From positions 1,302,001 to 1,366,000 of the forward strand of contig NC_026738.1 of assembly GCF_000210295.1 (NCBI RefSeq): DNA of 64,000 nucleotides, read 5' to 3'. This document shows, piece by piece, positions 34,210-44,619 of this stretch. The position numbers were made by a program, and so were the translations under genes. The notes below the pieces were generated by a model. That model did no database searches and was not told the origin of the DNA. It saw only the letters and a list, made by a program, of their open reading frames with translations. Origin of the DNA: Trypanosoma brucei gambiense DAL972. Lineage: Eukaryota > Euglenozoa > Kinetoplastea > Trypanosomatida > Trypanosomatidae. Each line of letters opens with the position of its first letter. Position 1 is the first letter of the stretch.

Positions 34210-35282
34210 AAACGCTGGAAACCCGTGCACACAGCAACAACGGCTATTCGAAACTTTCGGATGCTGATATTAAAAAGGTAAAGGAAATATACGAAAAGGC
34301 GAAAGGTAAAGTGAGTGAACAACTCCCGAAAGCGAAAGAATTTGGCGAGGAAGCTGGAAAACGCCATCAGGAGGTGACCGAGGCAGCAAAGAGGGCGCGA
34401 GGATGGGGACTTGATGATGAGGGTCAAAACTCAAGTGGACTTCACCAGCTTTTAGAGTGGTACTGCGGAACGAAGGAAGATAATGCAAACAATCAGAAGT
34501 GTGATGGTGTTAAAGTAAAAGAACACTACTTAGGGCGGGAAAGGAACCCAATTGATTGCAAAGGAACGGGTTCTACAGTGCCGTTTTACCTGGATGTGAC
34601 ATCAGGGACGATGAAAGAGGCCTTAGAGAATTGGGAGAGGAAGAAGCCAAAAAGCGACGGTGAGCCAGTCAACAACAACTGGAAGGCCAACTACGACTCA
34701 GCTGTAAAAAAAATGGAGGAACTCGAAGAGTCACACGAAAAGGGGAAAAAGACAGTTAACGATGTATCTGGCTTTTATAATGCAGCGTACGCTCTTCATA
34801 GTGGATTGAGTGCAGGCAAGCCACTCAGCGAAGTTTTGGTCGAAGCCAAGGAAGCAAGCAGAAAGGGTGCAAAATTCACTAACCCTGGAGAAGCCGCTCC
34901 CGAAACCACACAGCGAGGGATTGGCACTTCAACTGGAGAGAGTGGAGCAACAGAAACAACAGGAGGATCAACAACAATATCAACAGGAACAGGAACAACA
35001 AGTGGAACCGAACCAGAGGTCGTTGGAGCTGATGCGGACTTCGGTGACCTCCTGGAGACTAGTGATAGATCAGCACTAAGCAGTAAGATCAAGGAAAGCA
35101 AGGTAATACTTATGGCTGTTCTCATACCTGTCGCTATCCTCGCGATTATTACAGCTGTGGTGCTTGTGTTTGTGAGACGAAGAAGAGGTAATGCTGAAGA
35201 TGTAATTGATGAGAAAGGTGAGGCAGTTTCTTCACCTGACAAAAAGGGTGGGGCAACCTCTCCATGTTACAGGAAGGAATGA
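34210..35282 (+). CDS. ISG65: ISG65-like surface glycoprotein, copy 1 (5' end in gap)
   Basis: The frame is open from the gap edge (34212) to a TGA at 35280-35282, about 356 residues; some 75 N-terminal residues are missing. It has the helical ectodomain, a Gly/Thr/Ser-rich linker, the membrane span VILMAVLIPVAILAIITAVV and the tail ending SPCYRKE. It shares KGKVSEQLPKAKEFGEEAGK with copy 2 but has His where copy 2 has Cys in the next helix (KRHQEV against KRCQSV) and TVND where copy 2 has TCDD. Its linker (GGSTTISTGTGT) resembles that of copy 4. Confidence 0.85.
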
Positions 35283-35848
35283 ATGATATTATCATCTCTT
35301 GCTTATTTTGCTTAGTTTAGGAAGGGCTAACCTCTGGAGAGGTTAAAATTTAAAAATTTCTCACCTGTTGCGGGAGAGGTTTCCCTTCCATTATATATGA
35401 CATTTTTATTCCACCCTCCGTCCCCATCCCCTCAAAATAAAAATAATAATAATAAACTATTTTTTCTGCAATAAATATTACGGGAGATGTGAAAATGGGT
35501 TGTATGTGCATATCTACAGCCCAAGCTGGCGTGAAGTAAAGGCGCATGTGTAGCACACTCCCCCCCCCCCTTCATATGAAACAGTGCTTGTAAGATGTGC
35601 AATCTTCCCATCAAACAATTCAAAAATGTGGAGGTGTGGCCTGGCCATTTAGAAACGAATATATTTCCCCCTATTTATGGTGTAATAAGAAAATTCTTAT
35701 TCCGTGAAGGGAATAGTGAGGTAAATAATCATATTTCGTATGCATTTTTAGTGAGACCTGCAGGGACCTGACACGGCTCATGAAACAATGGCGTCAGTGA
35801 CAATATCTAATAAACTCATGGTCGATAAAAGACTGGGCATAAGGCAAT
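35283..35848 (+). other. ISG65-LRR intergenic segment, type A
   Basis: The 3' UTR begins with a block conserved in all units (GGAAGGGCTAACC, then TTAAAATTTAAAAATTTCTC). The middle carries a C run and the version CATATGAAACAGTGCTTG with AACAATTCAAAAATG. Unit 3 has the same version; units 2 and 4 have another. Confidence 0.7.
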
Positions 35849-36481
35849 GTGAAACTCACGCACTGTCAGGGTATAGGCAGGTTAAAGGGCTTGGGGCAAT
35901 GTAAAGCCTTGAAGAGCTTTCTTGTGAATAATTGTGGCAGTATTAAAAGCTTTAGTATGTTCAGATATCATGAGAGTATAAGGGAAATACGAATTGATGA
36001 GTGTGAGCTCTTGCGTAATGTTGATGTGCGTGAAGCAAATAATCCTCTCAAACTGATCATTGAAAAGTGTAAAGCGTTGGAAGATGTATATGTGGGTGGA
36101 TGTGTAAAGATGGAGGTTATTGATATTCGTGAATGTGTCGGCTTACAGAAGGTAAGAGGACTAAAACATGTGAAGGAATTGCGGGAATTGAATTTATCTG
36201 GGTGTCGAAACCTGCGAGAGATAACTGGAATACACAGATATGAAGACACGAGGTTGGAGAAACTGAATGTTAAGTGTTGTGAAAAGCTGGAGGATTTGAG
36301 ATTTTTGAGATATTGCAGGGTGCTGAAGAGTATTGTGATTTCTGATAGTGTGGTTACACAAGAGAGCGTGAAGTTATTCAACTACAGGGTGGAAGTTGTC
36401 AGTGAAACAGAATACTATTCAAAACGTAGCGGTGACAATGACACCTCCCACTCAACTCATAATGAACAAGTTGTTAGGTAG
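35849..36481 (+). pseudogene. leucine-rich-repeat frame 1, truncated at the 5' end
   Basis: An open frame of 210 codons to a TAG at 36479-36481. Irregular LRRs with conserved Cys are clear throughout: LRELNLSGCRNLREITGI, LEKLNVKCCEKLEDL and similar, resembling trypanosome LRR proteins of the ESAG8/LRRP type. The frame begins at a GTG directly after TAA GGC AAT, so there is no ATG at its head; the first in-frame ATG is at 35957, after about 1.5 repeats. An ATG at 35788 opens a different frame that stops near 35900. I read this as the 3' part of an LRR gene that lost its start, though translation from 35957 (about 174 residues) cannot be excluded. Confidence 0.7.
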
Positions 36482-36926
36482 CTAATTTATGAATGTTACT
36501 ATTTGTTTGTTCATATCCAGTAATCATCACATCAAAAGGAAATACTTCTTTCATACATGATATATGCATATGTGTACTCACATCCCATGGAATTGGAAAT
36601 AAGAGAAGCCATAAGCAACTACAAGTTGGTGTGGCAGAATATTTATCTTATCCTTCAGCAAAACTAGGAAACAAGGATATCAATAGGATATCTGAGAGTG
36701 GAAAGTTGTTACTGTTGGAATGATGTGATTGCCTTTGTAAGATAATATGATTATGAAGTGGAAGTAAAGATGATAACTGCGGTTGTATTGATGAAACTAC
36801 AATAATGTTTGCTGATGATTCTATGAATATTGCTTGTTTCTTTTTGTGCATAATTGCATTTATGTGGGAAAGTGAACTTGCTTGCGAAATATACACTAAA
36901 GAAGCGAAGTTTGATACAAGGGAAAT
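36482..36926 (+). other. LRR-ISG65 intergenic segment with probable splice acceptor
   Basis: Conserved in units 1-3, and in unit 4 up to the gap. A pyrimidine stretch at about 36831-36850 (TTGCTTGTTTCTTTTTGTG) is followed by AG dinucleotides from about 36868; the last AG before the ATG is at 36919-36920. The exact acceptor cannot be chosen by eye. Confidence 0.45.
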
Positions 36927-38222
36927 ATGATAAGGTATTCCTTGGTTGCGGTTACCTTTGCAGGTTTTTTGTTGGGAGTGGTGGAAGCAAGTGGGAAGAC
37001 AAAGCTAAACAAGGAAGGTGCATTGGCGCTGTGTAAGCTAACGGATGTCGCTGATCTTGTTGCAACAAGAAGAGCAGATTATATCAAAGATAAAACTAAA
37101 GGCTTTGAGGAGGAACTAAAACTATGGTTGGATAGGTTGGAACGCTGGTTGAAAACGCTGCAGGACCCTGCACACAGTAACGATGGCTATTCGAAACTTT
37201 CGGACGCTGATACTAAAAAGGTGAAGGATATATACGAAAAGGCGAAAGGTAAAGTGAGTGAACAACTCCCGAAAGCGAAAGAATTTGGCGAGGAAGCTGG
37301 AAAACGCTGCCAGTCGGTGACTGAGGCAGCAAAGAAGGCACGGGGATGGGGACTTGATGATGAGAGTAAAAACTCAAGTGGACTTCACCAGCTTTTAGAA
37401 TGGTACTGCGGAACGAAGGGAGAAAATGCAAACAATCAGAAGTGTGATGGTGTTGAAATAAAAGAACACTACTTAGGGCGGGAAAGGAACCCAATTGATT
37501 GCAAAGGAACGGGCTATACAGCTGTGTTTTACCTAGATGTATCCTCGGGAACGATGAAACAAGCCTTAGAAGAATGGGACAAAAAAAAACCGGAAGCAAC
37601 AGACCACGACCGCAACGCATGGAGGGCAGATTACACCAAAACGATGGATGAGCTAACGAAGCTCGAGGAATCGTATAGCAAAGGTAAAAAGACTTGTGAT
37701 GATGTATCTGGCTTTTACAATGCAGCGCATGTTGTTCATAGCGGGCTGAGTGCAGGCAAGCCACTCAGCGAAGTTTTGGTCGAAGCCAAGGAAGCAAGTA
37801 AAAGGGGTGCGAAAATTACAAACCCTGGAGGTGCCGCTCCCGAGGCCACACAGCGAGGGATTGGCACTTCAACTGGAGAGAGTGGGGCAACAGAGACAAC
37901 AGGAGGATCATCATCATCATCATCAACAGGAACAGGAACAACAAGCGGAACAGAATCAGAGGTTGGAGCTGATGCAGATTTTGGTGACCTCCTAGAGACT
38001 AGTGATAGATCAGCATTAAGCAGTAAGATCAAGGAGAGCAAGGTAATACTTATGGCTGTTCTCATACCTGTCGCTATCCTAGCGATTATTACAGCTGTGG
38101 TGCTTGTGTTTGTGAGACGAAGAAGAGGTAATGCTGAAGATGTAATTGATGAGAAAGGTGAGGCAGTTTCTTCATCTGACAAAAAGGGTGGGGCAACCTC
38201 TCCATGTTACAGGAAGGAATGA
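36927..38222 (+). CDS. ISG65: ISG65-like surface glycoprotein, copy 2
   Basis: 431 residues from the ATG at 36927: signal peptide (YSLVAVTFAGFLLGVVEA), a mostly helical ectodomain beginning KLNKEGALALCKLTDVADLV, a Gly/Ser/Thr linker at about residues 300-345, one membrane span at about 373-396, RRRR and a 35-residue cytoplasmic tail with four Lys. This is the ISG65 plan: an abundant, invariant bloodstream-form type I protein, reported to bind complement C3, with Lys-dependent ubiquitylation driving its turnover. Copy 2 has a distinct N-terminal 200 residues and two Cys that copy 1 lacks (codons at 37308 and 37695); the second is absent from all other copies. The last 170 residues are almost the same in all copies. 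Confidence 0.88.
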   Translation: MIRYSLVAVTFAGFLLGVVEASGKTKLNKEGALALCKLTDVADLVATRRADYIKDKTKGFEEELKLWLDRLERWLKTLQDPAHSNDGYSKLSDADTKKVKDIYEKAKGKVSEQLPKAKEFGEEAGKRCQSVTEAAKKARGWGLDDESKNSSGLHQLLEWYCGTKGENANNQKCDGVEIKEHYLGRERNPIDCKGTGYTAVFYLDVSSGTMKQALEEWDKKKPEATDHDRNAWRADYTKTMDELTKLEESYSKGKKTCDDVSGFYNAAHVVHSGLSAGKPLSEVLVEAKEASKRGAKITNPGGAAPEATQRGIGTSTGESGATETTGGSSSSSSTGTGTTSGTESEVGADADFGDLLETSDRSALSSKIKESKVILMAVLIPVAILAIITAVVLVFVRRRRGNAEDVIDEKGEAVSSSDKKGGATSPCYRKE

Positions 38223-38776
38223 CATTACCATCTCTTGCTTATTTTGCTTAGTTTAGGAAGGGCTAACCCCTGGAGAGGTTAAAATTTAAAAATTTCTCAC
38301 CTGTTGCGGGAGAGGTTTCCCTTCCATTATATATGACATTTTTATTCCACCCTCCGTCCCCATCCCCTCAAAATAATAATAATAATAATAAACTATTTTT
38401 TCTGCAATAAATATTACGGGAGATGTGAAAATGGGTTGTATGTGCATATCTACAGCCCAAGCTGGCGTGAAGTAAAGGCGCATGTGTAGCACATTCCTCC
38501 CCCTCATATAAAACAGTGTTTGTAAGATGTGCAATTTTCTGACTAAATAATTTAAAGATGTGGAGGTTTGGTCTGGCCATTCAGAAATGAATGCATTTTC
38601 CCCTATTTTTGGTGTGATAAGAAAATATTCCGTGAAGGGAATAGTGAGGTAAATAATCATATTTCGTATGCATTTTTAGTGAGACCTGCAGGGACCTGAC
38701 ACGGCTCATGAAACAATGGCGTCAGTGACAATATCTAATAAACTCATGGTCGATAAAAGACTGGGCATAAGGCAAT
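38223..38776 (+). other. ISG65-LRR intergenic segment, type B
   Basis: The same conserved 3' UTR start as unit 1, then the B version of the middle (CATATAAAACAGTGTTTG, GACTAAATAATTTAAAGATG), shared with unit 4. Confidence 0.7.
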
Positions 38777-39409
38777 GTGAAACTCACGCACTGTTGGGAT
38801 ATAGGCAGGTTAAAGGGCTTGGGGAAATGTAAAGCCTTGAAGAGCTTTCTTGTGAGTAATTGTGGCAGTATTAAAAGCTTTAGTATGTTCAGATATCATG
38901 AGGGTATAAGAGAAATACGAATTGATGAGTGTGAGCTCTTGCGTAATGTTGATGTGCGTGAAGCAAATAATCTTCTCAAACTGTCCATTGAAAAGTGTAA
39001 AGCGTTGGAAGATGTATATGTGGGTGGATGTGTAAAGATGGAGGTTATTGATATTCGTGAATGTATCGGCTTACAGAAGGTAAGAGGACTAAAGCATGTG
39101 AAGGAATTGCGAGAATTGAATTTATCTGGGTGTCGAAACCTGCGAGAGATAACTGGAATACACAGGTATGAGGACACGAGGTTGGAGAAGCTGAATGTTA
39201 AGTGTTGTGAGAAGCTGGAGGATTTGAGATTTTTGAGATATTGTAGGGTGTTGAAGAGTATTGTGATTTCTGATAGTGTGGTTACACAGGAGAGGCTGAA
39301 ATTATTCAACTACAGGGTGGAAGTTATCAGTGAAACAGAATACTATTCAAAACGTAGCGGTGACAATGACACCTCCCACTCAACTCATAACGACCAAGTT
39401 GTTAGGTAG
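38777..39409 (+). pseudogene. leucine-rich-repeat frame 2, truncated at the 5' end
   Basis: 210 codons, with the same GTG head after TAA and first in-frame ATG 37 codons in. It differs from frame 1 at scattered residues (LLKLSIEKC against PLKLIIEKC, ERLKLF against ESVKLF, VEVISE against VEVVSE). The frame is undamaged by stops, as expected after recent duplication. Confidence 0.7.
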
Positions 39410-39854
39410 CTAATTTATGAATGTTACTATTTGTTTGTTCATATCCAGTAATCATCATATCAAAAGGAAATACTTCTTTCATACATGATATATGCATATG
39501 TGTACTCACATCCCATGGAATTGGAAATAAGAGAAACCATGAGCAACTACAAGTTGGTGTGGCAGAATATTTATCTTATCCTTCAGCAAAACTAGGAAAC
39601 AAGGATATCAATAGGATATCTGAGAGTGGAAAGTTGTTACTGTTGGAATGATGCAATTGCCTTTGTAAGATAATATGATTACGAAGTGGAAGCAAAGATG
39701 ATAACTGCGGTTGTATTGATGAAACTACAATAATGTTTGCTGATGATTCTATGAATATTGCTTGTTTCTTTTTGTGCATAATTGCATTTATGTGGGAAAG
39801 TGAACTGGCTTGCGAAATATACACTAAAGAAGCGAAGTTTGATACAAGGGAAAT

Positions 39855-41150
39855 ATGATAAGGTATTCCTTGGTTGCGGTTACCTTTGCAGGTTTACTGC
39901 TACGAGTGGTGGAAACAAATGAGGAAGCGAAGTTGAACAGAGAAGGTGCGTTGGCGCTGTGTAAGCTGACGGATCTTGCTAAAACTGTAGAAAAAAGAAG
40001 GGCAGACAAGATAAAAAATAAAACCGAAGGTTTTGCGGGTGATATACAGTGGTGGTTGGAAAGCTTGGAACGCTGGTTGAAAACGCTGCAGGACCCTGCA
40101 CACAGTAACGATGGCTATTCGAAACTTTCGGACGCTGATACTAAAAAGGTGAAGGATATATACGAAAAGGCAAAGGATAAATTAAAGGAGAAGCTGCCAG
40201 AAGCAGAAAAGTGGAGCGAGGAAGCGAAAAAACACTGCCAGGCTGTGACCGAGGCAGCAAAAAAGGCGCGAGGATGGGAACTTAATGATGAGGGCCAAAA
40301 TTCCAGTGGACTTCACCAGGTTTTGGAGTGGTACTGCGGGAAGAAGGGAGAAAATGCACAAAGCACTAGCTGTGAAGGTATTACGTTCAAAACCCATTAT
40401 TCAGGGACGGAAAGGAATACCATTGACTGTGAGGGAGTGGGTCACAAAACAACGCTTTATAGCGATATATCATCGGGGACGATGAAAGAAGCCTTAGACG
40501 ATTGGGAGAAGAAAAAAACACAAGGTAAAGAACCAGTCAAAAACAACTGGAGGACCAACTACGAGTCAGCTATACAAAAACTTAAGGAGCTAGAAGAGTC
40601 ACACCATAAAGGTAAAAAGACTCATGATGATGTATCTGGCTTTTACAATGCAGCGTACGCTGTTCATAGCGGGCTGAGTGCAGGTAAGCCACTCAGCGAA
40701 GTTTTGGTCGAAGCCAAGGAAGCAAGTAAAAGGGGTGCGAAAATTACAAACCCTGGAGGTGCCGCTCCCGAGGCCACACAGCGAGGGATTGGCACTTCAA
40801 CTGGAGAGAGTGGGGCAACAGAGACAACAGGAGGATCATCATCATCATCATCAACAGGAACAGGAACAACAAGCGGAACAGAATCAGAGGTTGGAGCTGA
40901 TGCAGATTTTGGTGACCTCCTAGAGACTAGTGATAGATCAGCATTAAGCAGTAAGATCAAGGAGAGCAAGGTAATACTTATGGCTGTTCTCATACCTGTC
41001 GCTATCCTAGCGATTATTACAGCTGTGGTGCTTGTGTTTGTGAGACGAAGAAGAGGTAATGCTGAAGATGTAATTGATGAGAAAGGTGAGGCAGTTTCTT
41101 CATCTGACAAAAAGGGTGGGGCAACCTCTCCATGTTACAGGAAGGAATGA
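39855..41150 (+). CDS. ISG65: ISG65-like surface glycoprotein, copy 3
   Basis: 431 residues from the ATG at 39855. The signal peptide LVAVTFAGLLLRVVE leads to NEEAKLNREGALALCKLTDL. Compared with copy 2 the ectodomain is different from about residue 22 to 255 (for example WELNDEGQNSSGLHQVLEWY, and SCEGITFKTHYSG in place of KCDGVEIKEHYLG), while the first 20 residues, a central segment around ERWLKTLQDPAHSNDGYSKL and everything after about residue 262 match copy 2, including the Ser-rich linker GGSSSSSSTGTG. Membrane span and tail are as in copy 2. Confidence 0.9.
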   Translation: MIRYSLVAVTFAGLLLRVVETNEEAKLNREGALALCKLTDLAKTVEKRRADKIKNKTEGFAGDIQWWLESLERWLKTLQDPAHSNDGYSKLSDADTKKVKDIYEKAKDKLKEKLPEAEKWSEEAKKHCQAVTEAAKKARGWELNDEGQNSSGLHQVLEWYCGKKGENAQSTSCEGITFKTHYSGTERNTIDCEGVGHKTTLYSDISSGTMKEALDDWEKKKTQGKEPVKNNWRTNYESAIQKLKELEESHHKGKKTHDDVSGFYNAAYAVHSGLSAGKPLSEVLVEAKEASKRGAKITNPGGAAPEATQRGIGTSTGESGATETTGGSSSSSSTGTGTTSGTESEVGADADFGDLLETSDRSALSSKIKESKVILMAVLIPVAILAIITAVVLVFVRRRRGNAEDVIDEKGEAVSSSDKKGGATSPCYRKE

Positions 41151-41701
41151 CATTACCATCTCTTGCTTATTTTGCTTAGTTTAGGAAGGGCTAACCCCTG
41201 GAGAGGTTAAAATTTAAAAATTTCTCACCTGTTGCGGGAGAGGTTTCCCTTCCATTATATATGGTTTTTTTTTTCCTCCCTCCCCATCCCCTCAAAATAA
41301 TAATAATAATAAACTCTTTTTTCTGCAATAAATATTACGGGAGATGTGAAAATGGGTTGTATGTGCATATCTACAGCCCAAGCTGGCGTGAAGTAAAGGC
41401 GCATGTGTAGCACACTCCCCCCCCCCCTTCATATGAAACAGTGCTTGTAAGATGTGCAATCTTCCCATCAAACAATTCAAAAATGTGGAGGTGTGGCCTG
41501 GCCATTTAGAAACGAATATATTTCCCCCTATTTATGGTGTGATAAGAAAATATTCCGTGAAGGGAGTAGTGAGGTATATGGACATATTTCGTATGCATTT
41601 TTAGCGAGACGTGCAGGGACCTGACACGGCTCATGAAACAATTGCGTCAGTAACAATATTTAATAAACTCATGGTCGATAAAAAACTGGGTACAAGGCAA
41701 T
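41151..41701 (+). other. ISG65-LRR intergenic segment, type A
   Basis: Has the A version of the middle block, as in unit 1 (C run, CATATGAAACAGTGCTTG). The T run after TTATATATGG (41266-41273) is shared with unit 4 but not with units 1 and 2. Confidence 0.65.
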
Positions 41702-42334
41702 GTGAAACTCACGCACTGTTGGGATATAGGCAGGTTAAAGGGCTTGGGGAAATGTAAAGCCTTGAAGAGCTTTCTTGTGAGTAATTGTGGCAGTATTAAA
41801 AGCTTTAGTATGTTCAGATATCATGAGGGTATAAGAGAAATACGAATTGATGAGTGTGAGCTCTTGCGTAATGTTGATGTGCGTGAAGCAAATAATCTTC
41901 TCAAACTGTCCATTGAAAAGTGTAAAGCGTTGGAAGATGTATATGTGGGTGGATGTGTAAAGATGGAGGTTATTGATATTCGTGAATGTGTCGGCTTACA
42001 GAAGGTAAGAGGACTAAAGCATGTGAAGGAATTGCGAGAATTGAATTTATCTGGGTGTCGAAACCTGCGAGAGATAACTGGAATACACAGATATGAGGAC
42101 ACGAAGTTGCAGAGGCTGAATGTTAAGTGTTGTGAAAAGCTGGAGGATTTGAGATTTTTGAGATATTGTAGGGTGTTGAAGAGTATTGTGATTTCTGATA
42201 GTGTGGTTACACAGGAGAGGCTGAAATTATTCAACTACAGGGTGGAAGTTATCAGTGAAACAGAATACTATTCAAAACGTAGCGGTGACAATGACACCTC
42301 CCACTCAACTCATAACGACCAAGTTGTTAGGTAG
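41702..42334 (+). pseudogene. leucine-rich-repeat frame 3, truncated at the 5' end
   Basis: Nearly identical to frame 2 with a few replacements (DTKLQRLNVKC for DTRLEKLNVKC, RECVGL for RECIGL). It has the same missing ATG and the same terminal sequence STHNDQVVR. Confidence 0.7.
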
Positions 42335-42779
42335 CTAATTTATGAATGTTACTATTTGTTTGTTCATATCCAGTAATCATCATATCAAAAGGAAATACTT
42401 CTTTCATACATGATATATGCATATGTGTACTCACATCCCATGGAATTGGAAATAAGAGAAACCATGAGCAACTACAAGTTGGTGTGGCAGAATATTTATC
42501 TTATCCTTCAGCAAAACTAGGAAACAAGGATATCAATAGGATATCTGAGAGTGGAAAGTTGTTACTGTTGGAATGATGCAATTGCCTTTGTAAGATAATA
42601 TGATTACGAAGTGGAAGCAAAGATGATAACTGCGGTTGTATTGATGAAACTACAATAATGTTTGCTGATGATTCTATGAATATTGCTTGTTTCTTTTTGT
42701 GCATAATTGCATTTATGTGGGAAAGTGAACTGGCTTGCGAAATATACACTAAAGAAGCGAAGTTTGATACAAGGGAAAT

Positions 42780-44072
42780 ATGATAAGGTATTCCTTGGTT
42801 GCGGTTACCTTTGCAGGTTTACTGCTACGAGTGGTGGAAACAAATGAGGAAGCGAAGTTGAACAGAGAAGGTGCGTTGGCGCTGTGTAAGCTGACGGATC
42901 TTGCTAAAACTGTAGAAAAAAGAAGGGCAGACAAGATAAAAAATAAAACCGAAGGTTTTGCGGGTGATATACAGTGGTGGTTGGAAAGCTTGGAACGCTG
43001 GTTGAAAACGCTGCAGGACCCTGCACACAGTAACAACGGCTATTCGAAACTTTCGGACGCTGATACTAAAAAGGTAAAGGATATATACGAAAAGGCAAAG
43101 GATAAATTAAAGGAGAAGCTGCCAGAAGCAGAAAAGTGGAGCGAGGAAGCGAAAAAACACTGCCAGGCTGTGACCGAGGCAGCAAAAAAGGCGCGAGGAT
43201 GGGAACTTAATGATGACGGCCAAAATTCCAGTGGACTTCACCAGGTTTTGGAGTGGTACTGCGGGAAGAAGGGAGAAAATGCACAAAGCACTAGCTGTGA
43301 AGGTATTACGTTCAAAACCCATTATTCAGGGACGGAAAGGAATACCATTGACTGTGAGGGAGTGGGTCACAAAACAACGCTTTATAGCGATATATCATCG
43401 GGGACGATGAAAGAAGCCTTAGACGATTGGGAGAAGAAAAAAACACAAGGTAAAGAACCAGTCAAAAACAACTGGAGGACCAACTACGAGTCAGCTATAC
43501 AAAAACTTAAGGAGCTAGAAGAGTCACACCATAAAGGTAAAAAGACTCATGATGATGTATCTGGCTTTTACAATGCAGCGTACGCTGTTCATAGCGGGCT
43601 GAGTGCAGGCAAGCCACTCAGCGAAGTTTTGGTCGAAGCCAAGGAAGCAAGTAAAAGGGGTGCGAAAATTACAAACCCTGGAGGTGCCGCTCCCGAGGCC
43701 ACACAGCGAGGGATTGGCACTTCAACTGGAGAGAGTGGGGCAACAGAGACAACAGGAGGAACAACAACAATATCAACAGGAACAGGAACAACAAGCGGAA
43801 CAGAATCAGAGGTTGGAGCTGATGCAGATTTTGGTGACCTCCTAGAGACTAGTGATAGATCAGCATTAAGCAGTAAGATCAAGGAGAGCAAGGTAATACT
43901 TATGGCTGTTCTCATACCTGTCGCTATCCTAGCGATTATTACAGCTGTGGTGCTTGTGTTTGTGAGACGAAGAAGAGGTAATGCTGAAGATGTAATTGAT
44001 GAGAAAGGTGAGGCAGTTTCTTCACCTGACAAAAAGGGTGGGGCAACCTCTCCATGTTACAGGAAGGAATGA
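42780..44072 (+). CDS. ISG65: ISG65-like surface glycoprotein, copy 4
   Basis: 430 residues from the ATG at 42780. It is almost identical to copy 3 through the ectodomain (HSNNGYSK for HSNDGYSK, NDDGQN for NDEGQN), but its linker reads GGTTTISTGTGT and its tail VSSPDKK, as in copy 1, rather than the Ser-rich linker and VSSSDKK of copies 2 and 3. It is therefore a mosaic. Signal peptide, membrane span and Lys-bearing tail are intact. Confidence 0.9.
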   Translation: MIRYSLVAVTFAGLLLRVVETNEEAKLNREGALALCKLTDLAKTVEKRRADKIKNKTEGFAGDIQWWLESLERWLKTLQDPAHSNNGYSKLSDADTKKVKDIYEKAKDKLKEKLPEAEKWSEEAKKHCQAVTEAAKKARGWELNDDGQNSSGLHQVLEWYCGKKGENAQSTSCEGITFKTHYSGTERNTIDCEGVGHKTTLYSDISSGTMKEALDDWEKKKTQGKEPVKNNWRTNYESAIQKLKELEESHHKGKKTHDDVSGFYNAAYAVHSGLSAGKPLSEVLVEAKEASKRGAKITNPGGAAPEATQRGIGTSTGESGATETTGGTTTISTGTGTTSGTESEVGADADFGDLLETSDRSALSSKIKESKVILMAVLIPVAILAIITAVVLVFVRRRRGNAEDVIDEKGEAVSSPDKKGGATSPCYRKE

Positions 44073-44619
44073 CATTACCATCTCTTGCTTATTTTGCTTA
44101 GTTTAGGAAGGGCTAACCCCTGGAGAGGTTAAAATTTAAAAATTTCTCACCTGTTGCGGGAGAGGTTTCCCTTCCATTATATATGGTTTTTTTTTTCCTC
44201 CCTCCCCATCCCCTCAAAATAATAATAATAATAAACTCTTTTTTCTGCAATAAATATTACGGGAGATGTGAAAATGGGTTGTATGTGCATATCTACAGCC
44301 CAAGCTGGCGTGAAGTAAAGGCGCATGTGTAGCACATTCCTCCCCCTCATATAAAACAGTGTTTGTAAGATGTGCAATTTTCTGACTAAATAATTTAAAG
44401 ATGTGGAGGTTTGGTCTGGCCATTCAGAAATGAATGCATTTTCCCCTATTTTTGGTGTGATAAGAAAATATTCCGTGAAGGGAATAGTGAGGTAAATAAT
44501 CATATTTCGTATGCATTTTTAGTGAGACCTGCAGGGACCTGACACGGCTCATGAAACAATGGCGTCAGTGACAATATCTAATAAACTCATGGTCGATAAA
44601 AGACTGGGCATAAGGCAAT
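44073..44619 (+). other. ISG65-LRR intergenic segment, type B
   Basis: Has the B middle block, as in unit 2, combined with the T run found in unit 3, another sign of shuffling between units. Confidence 0.65.

Noticed and set aside
34796..35242. - strand frames of about 148 codons in each ISG65 copy (also at 37736, 40664, 43589)
   Set aside because: Antisense shadows of the linker and membrane-span coding region, repeated because the units are repeated.
35968..36381. - strand frames of 137 codons opposite each LRR frame
   Set aside because: Antisense shadows of the LRR frames, with no motif of their own.
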